Shown here: positions 34,344 through 43,908 of the stretch, one piece after another | How the letters are laid out: the number at the start of each line of letters is the position of its first letter | Numbering within the stretch: the first letter of the stretch is position 1 | Notes under the pieces: generated by a model | Seen by the model: the letters and a program-made list of their open reading frames with translations, nothing else | Database searches by the model: none | What the model was told of the DNA's origin: nothing | Program-made: the position numbers and the translations under genes | DNA from: Alphaproteobacteria bacterium | Lineage (GTDB): Bacteria; Pseudomonadota; Alphaproteobacteria; Rhodobacterales; Rhodobacteraceae | DNA length: 64,000 nt | Direction: 5' to 3' | Assembly (NCBI GenBank): GCA_030424865.1 | Contig: JAUHVR010000006.1 | Location: 1 to 64,000 of the forward strand

Positions 34344-34363
34344 ACAACTCTCGAAAGAGTTGT
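34344..34363 (+). terminator. Short hairpin after the SDR gene
   Basis: ACAACTCT-CGAA-AGAGTTGT forms an 8-bp stem directly after the SDR stop codon. There is no T-run, so termination may be Rho-assisted. It is shorter than the 11-bp twin-hairpin elements and not part of that family. Confidence 0.5.
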
Positions 34364-34638
34364 GCACTGCCCATGTTTCCGTAACGAAAGCGTTACAAAA
34401 ACTTTAATGTTTTCAATATTTTGCATACGTCCAAAAAAATAACGTTATATTTCAGTGGCTTGAAAGTGCGCCTATTTTTTAATCAATTCGAGGAAAGCCC
34501 CGTGATACAAGGCAAAATTCGATGTCACCGAAAGATACCCGCAAACTTATCCACATGAATGGTGGATGCCTTTGGTCTTGCTCCTTTGGCGCTATCATTG
34601 CAGCCATGGCATAGAATCGACAAAACGGCCCTGCTTGA
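34364..34638. other. AT-rich intergenic region upstream of uvrC
   Basis: About 275 bp that are visibly poorer in GC than the surroundings, with stretches such as TTTTCAATATTTTGCATACG and CCAAAAAAATAACGTTATAT. It contains short palindromes (TAACGAAAGCGTTA, AACGTTATATT). It must hold the uvrC promoter. I see no GTTC-N7-GTTC SOS box and no recognisable gene. A minus-strand 65-codon open frame (34479-34676) overlaps the uvrC start and is unconvincing. Confidence 0.45.
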
Positions 34639-36516
34639 ATGAACGACGAAACAACGCCTGCGCCTAAGCCGGCCAAGACCGGCCACCGGCTGATCCAGGA
34701 TTACCTGAAAACCCTCGGCAAGGGGCCGGGGGTTTATCGTATGCTCGATGCGCAGGCGCGGGTGCTCTACGTCGGCAAGGCGCGTAATCTGCACGCGCGG
34801 GTGTCGAACTATGCGCGGCCCGCCGGGCACAGCGGGCGGATTGCGCGGATGATCCGCGAAACCGCATCGATGATGTTCCTGACGACCCGGACCGAGACCG
34901 AGGCGCTGCTGCTTGAACAGAACCTGATCAAGCAGCTGAAGCCGCGGTACAACGTGCTGTTGCGGGACGACAAGAGCTTTCCGAACATCCTGGTGACCGG
35001 GGATCATGCCTTTGCGCAGATCAAGAAGCATCGTGGGGCGAAAAAGGAAAAGGGGGCCTATTATGGGCCCTTTGCCAGCGCCGGGGCGGTGAACCGCACG
35101 CTCAACCAGTTGCAGAAGGTGTTTCTGCTGCGGAACTGTTCGGATTCGATGTTCGACAGCCGCACGCGGCCCTGTCTGCTGTATCAGATCAAGCGCTGCA
35201 GCGGGCCTTGCGTGGGCAAGATTTCGGAGGCCGACTATGCGGTCAGCGTTCGGGATGCCGAACGGTTTCTGCAGGGCAAGTCGACGGATGTGCAGGCCAA
35301 GCTGGCCGAAGAGATGCAGGCGGCCTCGGACGCGATGGAGTTCGAACGCGCGGCCGCCCTGCGCGACCGGATCCGGGCGATGACGGCGGTGCAGACGGTG
35401 CAGGGTATCAATCCGCGTGGCGTGGCCGAGGCGGACGTGGTGGCGCTGCATATGGATGGCGGGCAGGCCTGTGTGCAGGTGTTTTTCATCCGCGCCCATC
35501 AGAACTGGGGGAACAAGGATTTCTATCCGCGTGTGGGCCCGGATGTTGAAGAGGCAGAGGTGCTGGAGGCCTTTCTGGGTCAGTTCTACGACCAGAAGGA
35601 ACCGCCGCGGTTGCTGCTGCTGAGCCATGGGATCGAGAACGCCGATCTGATGCAGGAGGCTCTGACCGGCAAGCTGGGGCGCAAGGTCGAAATCGCCGTC
35701 CCGCAGCGCGGAGAGAAGTCCGAACTGGTCGAGGGCGCAGTGCGCAATGCGCGGGAAAGCCTGGGACGGAAACTGGCCGAGACGGCCTCGCAGGCGCGGC
35801 TGCTGGAGGGTGTGGCCGAGGCCTTTGATCTGGATGGCCCGCCGGCGCGGATCGAGGTCTATGACAACAGCCACATCCAGGGGGCCCACGCGGTGGGGGC
35901 GATGATTGTCGCGGGGCCCGAGGGGTTCATGAAGAACCACTACCGCAAGTACAACATCAAGGGCGAAGAACTGACGCCCGGCGATGACTTCGGGATGATG
36001 AAAGAGGTGCTGAACCGGCGCTTTACCCGGCTGCAGAAAGAAGACCCGGATCGGGACAAGGGGCTGTGGCCGGATCTGTTGCTGATCGACGGCGGGGCGG
36101 GGCAGGTCTCGGCCGTGGCCGAGATCATGGCCGAGCACGGCGTCGAGGATGTGCCGATGGTGGGGGTCGCCAAGGGTGTGGACCGGGATGCGGGGAAGGA
36201 AGAGTTTCACCGGATGGGCACGCGGCCCTTTGCGTTGCGTCACAACGATCCGGTGCTGTACTTCATTCAGCGGCTGCGGGACGAGGCGCATCGGTTTGCG
36301 ATCGGCACCCACCGGGCCAAGCGGTCCAAGGCGGTTTCAGCGACGCCCTTGGATGATGTCCCGGGTGTCGGCGCGGCGCGGAAGCGGGCCTTGTTGGCGC
36401 ATTTTGGCTCGGCCAAGGCGGTCAGCCGGGCGAACCTGGCGGATCTGAAGGCGGTGGATGGCGTGAGTGAGGCGCTGGCCGAACGGATCTACGCGTTTTT
36501 TCACGAGGCTGGGTGA
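34639..36516 (+). CDS. uvrC: Excinuclease ABC subunit C
   Basis: The 625-residue protein has the GIY-YIG nuclease domain at the N-terminus ([23 protein letters not shown], read in parts). A UvrB-binding UVR motif follows (about 217-245: [20 protein letters not shown]), then the RNase H-like second nuclease domain ([19 protein letters not shown]) and a C-terminal helix-hairpin-helix ([18 protein letters not shown]). It makes both incisions in nucleotide excision repair. Length is normal. Confidence 0.97.
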   Translation: MNDETTPAPKPAKTGHRLIQDYLKTLGKGPGVYRMLDAQARVLYVGKARNLHARVSNYARPAGHSGRIARMIRETASMMFLTTRTETEALLLEQNLIKQLKPRYNVLLRDDKSFPNILVTGDHAFAQIKKHRGAKKEKGAYYGPFASAGAVNRTLNQLQKVFLLRNCSDSMFDSRTRPCLLYQIKRCSGPCVGKISEADYAVSVRDAERFLQGKSTDVQAKLAEEMQAASDAMEFERAAALRDRIRAMTAVQTVQGINPRGVAEADVVALHMDGGQACVQVFFIRAHQNWGNKDFYPRVGPDVEEAEVLEAFLGQFYDQKEPPRLLLLSHGIENADLMQEALTGKLGRKVEIAVPQRGEKSELVEGAVRNARESLGRKLAETASQARLLEGVAEAFDLDGPPARIEVYDNSHIQGAHAVGAMIVAGPEGFMKNHYRKYNIKGEELTPGDDFGMMKEVLNRRFTRLQKEDPDRDKGLWPDLLLIDGGAGQVSAVAEIMAEHGVEDVPMVGVAKGVDRDAGKEEFHRMGTRPFALRHNDPVLYFIQRLRDEAHRFAIGTHRAKRSKAVSATPLDDVPGVGAARKRALLAHFGSAKAVSRANLADLKAVDGVSEALAERIYAFFHEAG

Positions 36517-36655
36517 GCGGTTCCAGATTGGGCGCGCTGCGCGCGCGCAGGTTTGTCTCGCCGCCGCCCTTTGGGCTTTGGCTCGGGCGCTTTGGCTGGC
36601 GTGACACGTTTTGGGCTGGCCTGCCCTGTGTGGCGGCCGTCGGAGCCTCCGGCGG

Positions 36656-36677
36656 GGATATTTGGGGCAAGAAGAAA
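36656..36677 (-). repeat. Extragenic 22-bp core element, copy D
   Basis: On the minus strand the core is TTTCTTCTTGC, three bases, AAATATCC, between the convergent uvrC and TIGR02186 genes. The downstream hairpin is shorter (CGGAGCCTCCG) than the G-run hairpins at copies A, B and C. Confidence 0.7.
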
Positions 36678-36702
36678 CGCGAGGTACGCGTCTCTTTTGG
36701 GG

Positions 36703-37467
36703 TCAGCCGCCCTGGCGGAGGATGTTGAAGATGGCAGAGGCGCCCCAGCCGGCGAAGATGGCGATGGCGAGAGACAGGATGCCGTAGGCAAGGGGTTGGT
36801 TGCGCGACAGGTCAAAGAGCCAGCGTTCCAGCCCGACCTTGTCGACGTTGATCACCGTGTCGTATTGCGCCACGACATCGCCGCCGCGGGTCAGGAAGAT
36901 GCGGGTGGCGTAGTCGCCTTCGGTCAGGTTGGCGGGCATCTTCAGCGCGGTGCGGAAGAGGGTCTGTTGATCGACCTGCACGGCATTTTCGCGCAGCTGG
37001 TAGAGGTCGGCAGCGCTGCGGATGCGGATCACCGCATCGGTAAAGCTTTGCGCGTCAGAGATGGTCATGGGGGCACCTACGGACCGGATCGCGCGGGGGA
37101 TCGAGATGTGGTGGCGCAGGTCCTCGGTGTCCTTGATCACCTGATCCCAGGGGGCGCTTGTCGCCACGGCGTAGAACGAGGGGGCAAGGTCGACCTCGAC
37201 CGTGTCGGTGTTGACCCAGATGCCAAAGCGCTTGGCCTTGCGGTAGACGGTCAGCGGCTCGGACGGGCCGGCCACGGCGATGATCACCTGCAGGGGGTCG
37301 CCCTGGGGGATCGGCGCCTCGCGTTTCACCGCGCCGAAGATCAGGATCTCGTCCCCGTCAAAGGTGGCGGTGATCTGGACGCGGTCCTGGCTGAGGCCGA
37401 GGACAACCTCTTCGGCCTGCGTGATCGAGGCGGTCAGGGTGGCAAGCAGGAGCAGGAGCCAGCGCAT
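36703..37467 (-). CDS. TIGR02186 family membrane protein
   Basis: The 254-residue protein starts with a Sec signal (MRWLLLLLATLTASITQA), then LGLSQDRVQITATFDGDEILIFGAV, the recognisable start of the TIGR02186 family. A soluble domain and one C-terminal span (PLAYGILSLAIAIFAGWGASAIF) follow. It is almost always next to a TauE/SafE permease, as here, where the upstream stop and this start overlap by one base (TGATG). The pair may form one transport or sensing complex. The substrate is unknown. Confidence 0.85.
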   Translation of the reverse strand: MRWLLLLLATLTASITQAEEVVLGLSQDRVQITATFDGDEILIFGAVKREAPIPQGDPLQVIIAVAGPSEPLTVYRKAKRFGIWVNTDTVEVDLAPSFYAVATSAPWDQVIKDTEDLRHHISIPRAIRSVGAPMTISDAQSFTDAVIRIRSAADLYQLRENAVQVDQQTLFRTALKMPANLTEGDYATRIFLTRGGDVVAQYDTVINVDKVGLERWLFDLSRNQPLAYGILSLAIAIFAGWGASAIFNILRQGG

Positions 37468-38381
37468 CAGTGACCTCCGGCGGCGCCGATGGAGTAGAGC
37501 TCGGACGGCATCAGAAGCAGGTCGAGGGCAAGTTTGCCACAGACGGCGAGCACCATGAGGGCGAGCAGGATGCGCAGCTGTTCGGCCTTTAGGTAGACGC
37601 CGATGCGCGTGCCGATCTGGGCGCCGACCACGCCACCGACCAGCAGCAGGACGGCTAGCGCCATGTCGACCGTATAGTTGGTGGTGGCGTGCAGCAGTGT
37701 CGTGAAGCCGGTGACAAAGATGATCTGGAAGAGCGAGGTGCCGACCACGACCTTGGTGGGCATGCCCAGCAGGTAGATCATTGCAGGGACCATGATGAAC
37801 CCGCCGCCGACGCCCATGATCGCCGCCAGGATACCGACGGCAACGCCGACCAGCACCGGCGGGATTACCGAGATGTAAAGCCCGGAGGTGCGGAACCGCA
37901 TTTTGAAGGGCAGCCCGTGCACCCAGTTGTGTTTCTTGCGCTTGGGTGCCGCGCCCGTGCGGGTGCGGCGCATGGCATTCAGGCTTTCGATGAACATCAA
38001 GCCGCCGATGATGCCGAGGAAGACCACGTAGCAAAGGCGCACCAGCAGGTCGACCTGCCCGAGGCTGCGCAGGTAGTTGAACACTAGCACGCCGAGCGCC
38101 GCGCCGATCAGTCCGCCGATCAGAAGAACGACGCCCATCTTCAGGTCGACCGTGCGCCTTCGGAAGTGTGCAAGCACACCCGAGAAAGAGCTGGCGACGA
38201 TCTGATTGGCCTCGGTTGCGACGGCGACGGCGGGCGGAATCCCGATAAAGAACAACAGCGGGGTCATCAGGAACCCGCCACCCACGCCGAACATGCCGGA
38301 AAGAATGCCAACCAGCCCGCCCAATCCCAGCAACAAAAATGCGTTGACGGAGACTTCGGCGATCGGAAGGTAAATCTGCAT
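37467..38381 (-). CDS. TauE/SafE-family membrane permease
   Basis: The 304-residue protein has about eight spans. It carries the family's repeated glycine-rich motif twice: GLGGLVGILSGMFGVGGGF near the start and VGVAVGILAAIMGVGGGFIMVPAM in the second half. TauE/SafE proteins export sulfonate- or sulfite-type organic anions. No substrate is evident here. It is coupled by a TGATG overlap to the TIGR02186 gene. A neighbouring poly-T tract (38451-38459) lies in the promoter region. Confidence 0.88.
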   Translation of the reverse strand: MQIYLPIAEVSVNAFLLLGLGGLVGILSGMFGVGGGFLMTPLLFFIGIPPAVAVATEANQIVASSFSGVLAHFRRRTVDLKMGVVLLIGGLIGAALGVLVFNYLRSLGQVDLLVRLCYVVFLGIIGGLMFIESLNAMRRTRTGAAPKRKKHNWVHGLPFKMRFRTSGLYISVIPPVLVGVAVGILAAIMGVGGGFIMVPAMIYLLGMPTKVVVGTSLFQIIFVTGFTTLLHATTNYTVDMALAVLLLVGGVVGAQIGTRIGVYLKAEQLRILLALMVLAVCGKLALDLLLMPSELYSIGAAGGH

Positions 38382-38506
38382 GATCCCGTATCGCGCAGAG
38401 CTTTGCATTTGGCAAGTCACCGCCCCCGCGGTTTTTTGCACGCGCAGCAATTTTTTTTGAGCGGTATTGGAAACCGACCCGCCCGAGCGCATCGGTTCAG
38501 GTCGGG

Positions 38507-39472
38507 TCAGCGCTCTTTCACGTAGGGTTCGCCACCCGCACGTGGGGGAATCGCCTTGCCGACGAAACCTGCGAGAATCACCACGGTCAGGATGTAGGGC
38601 AGGGCGTCCATGAACTGCACCGGGATGATGAAGCCGCCGATGTCGATGTTCTGGAACTGGATCGCGACGGCCTGCAACAGGCCAAAGAGCAGGCAGGCGC
38701 CAAGGGCATACCAGGGCCGCCACTTGGCAAAGATCAGGGCGGCCAGGGCAATGAACCCCCGCCCAGCCGTCATTTCCTTGACGAAGCCGGCCTGCTGGCC
38801 TGTGGCCAGGTAGGCACCTGCAAGGCCGCAGAGCACGCCGCAGATCGCGACCGCGGCAAAGCGCAGACCAATGACCGAGACACCGGCCGTGTCGACGGCC
38901 TCGGGCGCTTCGCCGACCGCGCGCAGGCGCAGGCCGAAGCGGGTGCGATAGAGGACCCACCAGCTGGCTGGGACGAGCAGCAGCGCGACATAGACCAGCA
39001 GGGTGTGGCCCGAAAGGATCTCGGAATAGATCGGGCCGATCAGCGGGACACCTGACAAGGCCTCGGCAAAGGGCAGGTTGATCGAGCCAAAGCGCTCGGG
39101 CCCTTCAAGCGACGGTGTGCGCCCGCCCTGGCGGAACCAGGCCTGTGCCACAAGGACCGTGATGCCCGAGGCCAGGAAGTTGATGGCCACGCCCGAGATC
39201 AGTTGGTTGCCACGGAAGGTGATCGAGGCCAAGCCGTGGATGGCCGACATGACCAAAGAGGCACCAATGCCCGCCAGAAGGCCGATCCAGACCGACCCGG
39301 TCAGCGCGGCGATCCCGGCCGAGAAAAAGGCTGCGGCCAGCATCTTGCCCTCGAGCCCGATGTCGAAGATGCCTGCGCGTTCCGAGAAGAGACCCGCGAG
39401 GCAGGCCAGCAGCAGAGGCGTGGACAGGCGCAGGGTCGAGTCGGCGACCTGGATGAGTTGAACGAGATCCAT
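38507..39472 (-). CDS. Nucleoside ABC importer, permease 2 (BmpC/YufQ-like)
   Basis: The 321-residue protein starts MDLVQLIQVADSTLRLSTPLLLACLAGLFSERAGIFDIGLEGKML (read in parts), typical of the second permease of BMP-type nucleoside importers, with about ten spans. It overlaps the first permease by one base (stop/start sharing). Together with the other permease, the double-domain ATPase and the BMP binding protein it imports nucleosides into the cytoplasm. Confidence 0.92.
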   Translation of the reverse strand: MDLVQLIQVADSTLRLSTPLLLACLAGLFSERAGIFDIGLEGKMLAAAFFSAGIAALTGSVWIGLLAGIGASLVMSAIHGLASITFRGNQLISGVAINFLASGITVLVAQAWFRQGGRTPSLEGPERFGSINLPFAEALSGVPLIGPIYSEILSGHTLLVYVALLLVPASWWVLYRTRFGLRLRAVGEAPEAVDTAGVSVIGLRFAAVAICGVLCGLAGAYLATGQQAGFVKEMTAGRGFIALAALIFAKWRPWYALGACLLFGLLQAVAIQFQNIDIGGFIIPVQFMDALPYILTVVILAGFVGKAIPPRAGGEPYVKER

Positions 39473-40566
39473 CAGTTGGTCCTCCGCATCACCAGGAAGA
39501 TCCGTTCAAGCGGCATCCTGACCATGTTGTCCAGCGCACCGGTAAAGAGGATGACCAGGGCCTGGATCACAACGATCAGCTCGCGCGGGATGTTCGTCCA
39601 GAGCGCCAGTTCGGCGCCGCCCTGGTAGAGGAAGCCGAACAGAAGCGCGGCCAGCAGGATGCCAAAGGGATGGGACCGGCCCATCAGTGCAACGGCGATG
39701 CCGATAAAGCCCGCGCCCTCGGTGGCGTTCAGGATCAGGCGCTCAGCCTCGCCCATCGTGGTGTTGATGGCCATCATGCCGGCCAGTCCGCCCGAGATCA
39801 GCATGGCGATCACGGTGATGCGGACCGGATTGATACCCGCGTATTTGGCCGCGCTTTCACGCTCGCCAAAGGCGCGGATCTGATAGCCGAGTCGCGTGTG
39901 CCAGATCAGCACCCAGACGGCGACGCAGGCGGCGAGGGCCAGAAAGAAGGTGATGTTGGCCGGAGAGTTGCGGAACAGGCGCGAGCCCTCGGTGGCGAAC
40001 ATGTCAAAGAACGAGGGCAGGGCGGTGGCGTCCGGGAAAAAGCCGGTGGCAGGTTCCTGTGCGCCTTTGGGGCGCAACACGTTGACCAGCACGTAGTTCA
40101 GCACCGCGGCGGCGATGAAGTTGAACATGATCGTGGTGATCACGATATGGCTGCCGCGCTTGGCCTGCAGGACGGCGGGGATATAGGCCCAGGCGGCGCC
40201 AAAGAGGGCCGCGCCGACGGATGCGCCGATGATCGCCAGCGACCAGTGTGGCCAGGGGATGTAGAGGCAGACGAGGGCGACACCCAGGCCTCCGATCAAG
40301 GCCTGCCCTTCGCCGCCGATGTTGAAGAGGCGCGCGTGAAAGGCGACCGCGACGGCGAGGCCGGTGAACATGAAGTTCGTGGCGTAATAGAGCATGTAGC
40401 CCCAGCCGGACGAGCGCATCAGCGTGCCGTCGACCATCAGCATCAGGGCCTCGATCGGGTTTTCGCCGATCGCCATGATCACAAAGGCCGACAGGACGGC
40501 GGCCAGGAAAAGGGAAATCAGCGGGACAAGGGTCGCATCGGCCCAGGCAGGCATTTTGTCCATCAT
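39472..40566 (-). CDS. Nucleoside ABC importer, permease 1 (YufP-like)
   Basis: The 364-residue protein has about ten spans. It carries ENPIEALMLMVDGTLMRSSGW and the NIGGEGQALIGGLGVALV segment that marks permeases of the BMP-type nucleoside family. It sits between the ATPase gene, 88 bp upstream, and the second permease. The gap to the ATPase gene contains the twin-hairpin repeat. Confidence 0.92.
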   Translation of the reverse strand: MMDKMPAWADATLVPLISLFLAAVLSAFVIMAIGENPIEALMLMVDGTLMRSSGWGYMLYYATNFMFTGLAVAVAFHARLFNIGGEGQALIGGLGVALVCLYIPWPHWSLAIIGASVGAALFGAAWAYIPAVLQAKRGSHIVITTIMFNFIAAAVLNYVLVNVLRPKGAQEPATGFFPDATALPSFFDMFATEGSRLFRNSPANITFFLALAACVAVWVLIWHTRLGYQIRAFGERESAAKYAGINPVRITVIAMLISGGLAGMMAINTTMGEAERLILNATEGAGFIGIAVALMGRSHPFGILLAALLFGFLYQGGAELALWTNIPRELIVVIQALVILFTGALDNMVRMPLERIFLVMRRTN

Positions 40567-40589
40567 GCGCTCCGTTCTGCGGCTGGGAC

Positions 40590-40636
40590 CCGGAATTCGT
40601 CACGAATTCCGGACCGTTTTTCTTGAAGAAAAACGG
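40590..40636. repeat. Twin-hairpin repeat, copy 2
   Basis: Two perfect palindromic hairpins are one base apart. The first, 40590-40612, has arms CCGGAATTCGT/ACGAATTCCGG with loop C. The second, 40614-40636, has arms CCGTTTTTCTT/AAGAAAAACGG with loop G. The 11-1-11 geometry and 1-nt spacer equal those at 7797-7843 although the stem sequences differ. It lies inside the nucleoside-importer operon, between the ATPase and the first permease. Confidence 0.85.
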
Positions 40637-40654
40637 CGCTGCGGTTGGCGTTTC

Positions 40655-42202
40655 TCATGCGGCGTCTCCGCTCACACCGGCCATCAACAGCCCCAATTCT
40701 TTTTCGTTTGTCTCGGCGGCAATGCGCTCGCCCATGATCTGGCCGTCAAACATTACAACCACCCGGTCCGACAGGCTCAGAATCTCTTCCAGTTCGACCG
40801 AGACCAGCAGAATCGCCTTTCCGGCGTCACGCAGGGCGACGATCTGCTGGTGGATGAACTCGATCGCACCGATGTCCACACCGCGCGTCGGCTGACCGAC
40901 CAGCAACAGGTCAGGGTTCCGCTCGATTTCGCGCGCCAGCACGATCTTCTGCTGGTTCCCGCCCGAGAAGTTCTTGGCCGCCAGCCGGGGATTCGGCGGC
41001 CGCACGTCAAAGCGCTGCATCTTTTCGGCCGCCTCGGCCTTGATCGCGGCATTGTCCATCAACAGACCCTTTTGCCATTGCGGATCAAGGTGATAGCCAA
41101 AGACCGTGTTTTCCCAGGCCGAGAAATTCATGATCAGCCCTTCGCTCTGCCGGTCCTCGGGGACGTGCGCGATCCCGCTGTCCCGACGCGACTGACCATC
41201 GGACTTGGTGCCCGTCAGGTCCAGCGCCTCGCCGTTCATCCGAATGGTACCGGTCGCCGTCGCATAACCGCCGAGAACCTCCAGCAGCTCGGACTGGCCG
41301 TTTCCGGCCACACCGGCGATGCCCAGGATCTCGCCTGCGCGGACATCCAGGTTGATACCTTTCAGCCGCTCGACACCCGCACTGTCGACAAAGCGCAGAT
41401 TTTCGACCTCCAGCACCTTGTCGCCCGGCTGGGCCGGGACCTTGTCGACGCGCAACAGGACCTTGCGGCCCACCATCAGCTCGGCCAGCTCTTCGGGATT
41501 GGTTTCGGCGGTCTTGACCGTCGCCGTCATCTCGCCGCGCCGCATCACGCTGACGGTGTCGGTGATCTCCATGATCTCGCGCAGCTTGTGGGTGATCAGG
41601 ATGATGGTCTTGCCCTCATCCCGCAGACGATCAAGGATCCGGAACAGCTGATCCGCCTCGGCGGGTGTCAGCACGCCTGTTGGTTCGTCCAGGATCAGGA
41701 TATCGGCCTGACGATACAGCGCCTTGAGGATCTCGACCCGCTGCTGCATGCCCACGCCGACCTCTTCGATCAAGGCATCTGGGTCGACGTTCAACTCGTA
41801 TTCTTTCGCAAGGTTTGTCAGCGTCTCGCGCGCCTTGGCCAGGGAGGGCCGCAAGAGCGCGCCGTCTTCGGCGCCCAGAATGATGTTTTCCAGAACGGTA
41901 AAGTTCTGCACCAGCTTGAAGTGCTGAAAGACCATGCCGATGCCCGCCGCAATCGCGGCCTGGCTGTCGGGGATCTCGGTCTTCTGTCCCGAGATAAAGA
42001 TCTCACCCTTATCGGCCTTGTAGAACCCGTAGAGGATCGACATCAGGGTCGACTTCCCGGCACCGTTTTCGCCGATGATGCCGTGGATCGTGCCCGGCAT
42101 CACGGAAATCGAGATGTCCTTGTTGGCCTGAACCGGGCCAAAGGCCTTGGAGATGCCGCGCAACTCGATTGCTGGTGCAGTTTGGCTTCCTTCCGTCGGC
42201 AT
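40655..42202 (-). CDS. Nucleoside ABC importer, double-domain ATPase (YufO-like)
   Basis: The 515-residue protein has two ABC domains. The first has Walker A GENGAGKST with the signature VGMQQRVEILKAL. The second has the signature FSGGNQQKIVLAREIERNPDLLL and a PTRGVDIGAIEFIHQQIV segment, as in sugar/nucleoside importers such as RbsA and YufO. It drives import through the two permeases. The ATG follows the stop of a lipoprotein gene by 11 bp. Confidence 0.94.
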   Translation of the reverse strand: MPTEGSQTAPAIELRGISKAFGPVQANKDISISVMPGTIHGIIGENGAGKSTLMSILYGFYKADKGEIFISGQKTEIPDSQAAIAAGIGMVFQHFKLVQNFTVLENIILGAEDGALLRPSLAKARETLTNLAKEYELNVDPDALIEEVGVGMQQRVEILKALYRQADILILDEPTGVLTPAEADQLFRILDRLRDEGKTIILITHKLREIMEITDTVSVMRRGEMTATVKTAETNPEELAELMVGRKVLLRVDKVPAQPGDKVLEVENLRFVDSAGVERLKGINLDVRAGEILGIAGVAGNGQSELLEVLGGYATATGTIRMNGEALDLTGTKSDGQSRRDSGIAHVPEDRQSEGLIMNFSAWENTVFGYHLDPQWQKGLLMDNAAIKAEAAEKMQRFDVRPPNPRLAAKNFSGGNQQKIVLAREIERNPDLLLVGQPTRGVDIGAIEFIHQQIVALRDAGKAILLVSVELEEILSLSDRVVVMFDGQIMGERIAAETNEKELGLLMAGVSGDAA

Positions 42203-42213
42203 TTTCGTGCTCT

Positions 42214-42690
42214 CTATTTCTCTAGAATAACCCAGTTGCCATTTGGCAGTTTGGCAGCGCAGGAGTTATTGGCAACCGCAGGCATTCTTGGCGCTACCGG
42301 TCCTGCTTTTTCTAGCACTCCCGGAGGACATTGTTCTAAGGAAATCGCCTGGTAACCCAAGTCTTCCATGCATTGACCGACTACACGATCTCTGAGTTTT
42401 GCGTTTGCGTCGTAGGAATAGGTCTGCCCGCCATAGACGTCCCCTCCTGTCGTGGTGCAGCTCACGCTGTAGCCGTAGTTATAACAATTGGTTTGAATTG
42501 GTGTGACGTACGTGGGCGTCACTCCGACTTGCATACTTGCGGGAACCTTGCGTGCTCCAAGAACCTGGCAAGACGTCAAATCTCGATTGGAATCAACGTT
42601 AAGGGCGCCGGCCTTGTACCATACATCAACGGGCACGCAGGAACATAGAACAAGCGCGCCAAGTGCACAAACAATAGTTTTTGGGGACAT
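42214..42690 (-). CDS. Cysteine-rich lipoprotein inside the nucleoside-importer operon
   Basis: The 158-residue protein has an N-terminal signal with a lipobox-like LVLCSC (modified Cys about residue 18). A mature part follows with six or more cysteines (QTNCYNYGYSVSC, VVGQCMEDLGYQ, LEQCPPG, NNSCAAKL) and many Tyr/Asn. The composition is poorer in GC than its neighbours. It sits between the BMP protein gene (84 bp upstream) and the ATPase gene (11 bp downstream), where importer operons normally have no gene. Whether it helps nucleoside import or is an insertion is unknown. Confidence 0.75.
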   Translation of the reverse strand: MSPKTIVCALGALVLCSCVPVDVWYKAGALNVDSNRDLTSCQVLGARKVPASMQVGVTPTYVTPIQTNCYNYGYSVSCTTTGGDVYGGQTYSYDANAKLRDRVVGQCMEDLGYQAISLEQCPPGVLEKAGPVAPRMPAVANNSCAAKLPNGNWVILEK

Positions 42691-42774
42691 TTCTATCTTT
42701 CGATTCTTTCGACAAATCGATGAAATGGCGTGGGCCAAACGTGTCTCACGTTGGCCCATACCAATGGTTTCGTT

Positions 42775-43776
42775 TTAGAACTGGTGCGCGGGGCAGCTGT
42801 CGTTCGCGTAGTAGGCGGTCACTTCCAGATCGCCTGCGATGATCATCTCGCGCGCCTTGTCGACGGCCATCTTCATCTCGTCAGACACCAGCGGCGCGTT
42901 GTTGTCATCCAGCGCATAGCCCACGCCCTCTTCGGCCAGGCCCAGAACGGTGAAGCCACCCGTTTCCAGGTTTTCGCCCGCTTTCATCGAGTTGTAGACG
43001 GCGACGTCAACACGTTTCAGCATCGAGGTCAGAACCTTGCCCGGGTGCAGGTAGTTCTGGTTGCTGTCCACGCCGATCGACAGGATGCCTTCGTCTGCGG
43101 CGGTCTGCAGAACACCGACGCCGGTGCCGCCAGCCGCAGCATAGACCACGTCTGCGCCCTGGGCGATCTGTGCCTTGGTCAGCTCCGAGCCCTTGACTGG
43201 GTCGTTCCATGCGGTGGGCGTGGTGCCGGTCATGTTGGCGATGATCTTGATGTCAGGGTTCACCGCTTTGGCGCCCTGCGCGTAACCGCAGCCAAAGTGG
43301 CGGATCAGCGGGATGTCCATGCCGCCGATAAAGCCGACGGTGCCGGTTTTCGAGGCCATTGCGGCCATCATGCCAACGAGGTACGACCCCTGGTGTTCCT
43401 GGAAGCCGATCAGCTGAACGTTCGGCGGCACTTCGGGCAGCCAGCCGTCGATGTTGACGAACTTGGTGTCAGGATAGTCCAGCGCAACTTCGCCCATGAT
43501 CGGGGCGATCGAGAAGCCAGTGGTGATGACCGGGTTGAAGCCAGCCTCTGCAAAGCGGCGCAGGGCCTGCTCACGTTGGGCTTCGGACTGCAGTTCGATG
43601 TCGCGATAGCTGCCACCTTCGGCTGCAAACAGCTCGGCCCCGTTAAAGGCCGCTTCGTTGAAGGATTTGTCGAACTTGCCGCCCAGGTCATAGATCAGCG
43701 CGGGTTCGGCCAGGGCTGCACCGCCGGTCAGGGCCAGGGCCGCAGCAGCGCCGAGGAATTTCTGCATAAGAGTCAT
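42775..43776 (-). CDS. BMP-family nucleoside-binding protein
   Basis: The 333-residue protein has a Sec signal (MTLMQKFLGAAAALALTGGA) and the BMP/PnrA pattern ALIYDLGGKFDKSFNEAAFNG, then VGFIGGMDIPLIRHFGCGYAQG. PnrA-type members bind purine nucleosides, lipoprotein or periplasmic. This one lacks a lipobox, so it is soluble. It is the first gene of the importer operon. GGGAGCA precedes the ATG. An ATG three codons downstream is possible. Confidence 0.92.
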   Translation of the reverse strand: MTLMQKFLGAAAALALTGGAALAEPALIYDLGGKFDKSFNEAAFNGAELFAAEGGSYRDIELQSEAQREQALRRFAEAGFNPVITTGFSIAPIMGEVALDYPDTKFVNIDGWLPEVPPNVQLIGFQEHQGSYLVGMMAAMASKTGTVGFIGGMDIPLIRHFGCGYAQGAKAVNPDIKIIANMTGTTPTAWNDPVKGSELTKAQIAQGADVVYAAAGGTGVGVLQTAADEGILSIGVDSNQNYLHPGKVLTSMLKRVDVAVYNSMKAGENLETGGFTVLGLAEEGVGYALDDNNAPLVSDEMKMAVDKAREMIIAGDLEVTAYYANDSCPAHQF

Positions 43777-43908
43777 ATGTCGTGCTCCCAGATGGTTGAT
43801 GGCGGCGCGTGCTTTCGGCCGCTCGTTGCAGATCATTGCAGATCAGACTCGATTAAGGCCGCAGGCACCCCAGAGGGTCAACCGGTTTTTTCCGGGAATT
43901 GGGCCTTC

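Noticed and set aside
34525-36312. 595-codon minus-strand open frame opposite uvrC
   Set aside because: Antisense shadow of uvrC, rich in Arg/His/Pro/Gln.
40424-42355. 643-codon plus-strand open frame opposite the importer ATPase
   Set aside because: Antisense shadow of the nucleoside ATPase gene, with no motif of its own.
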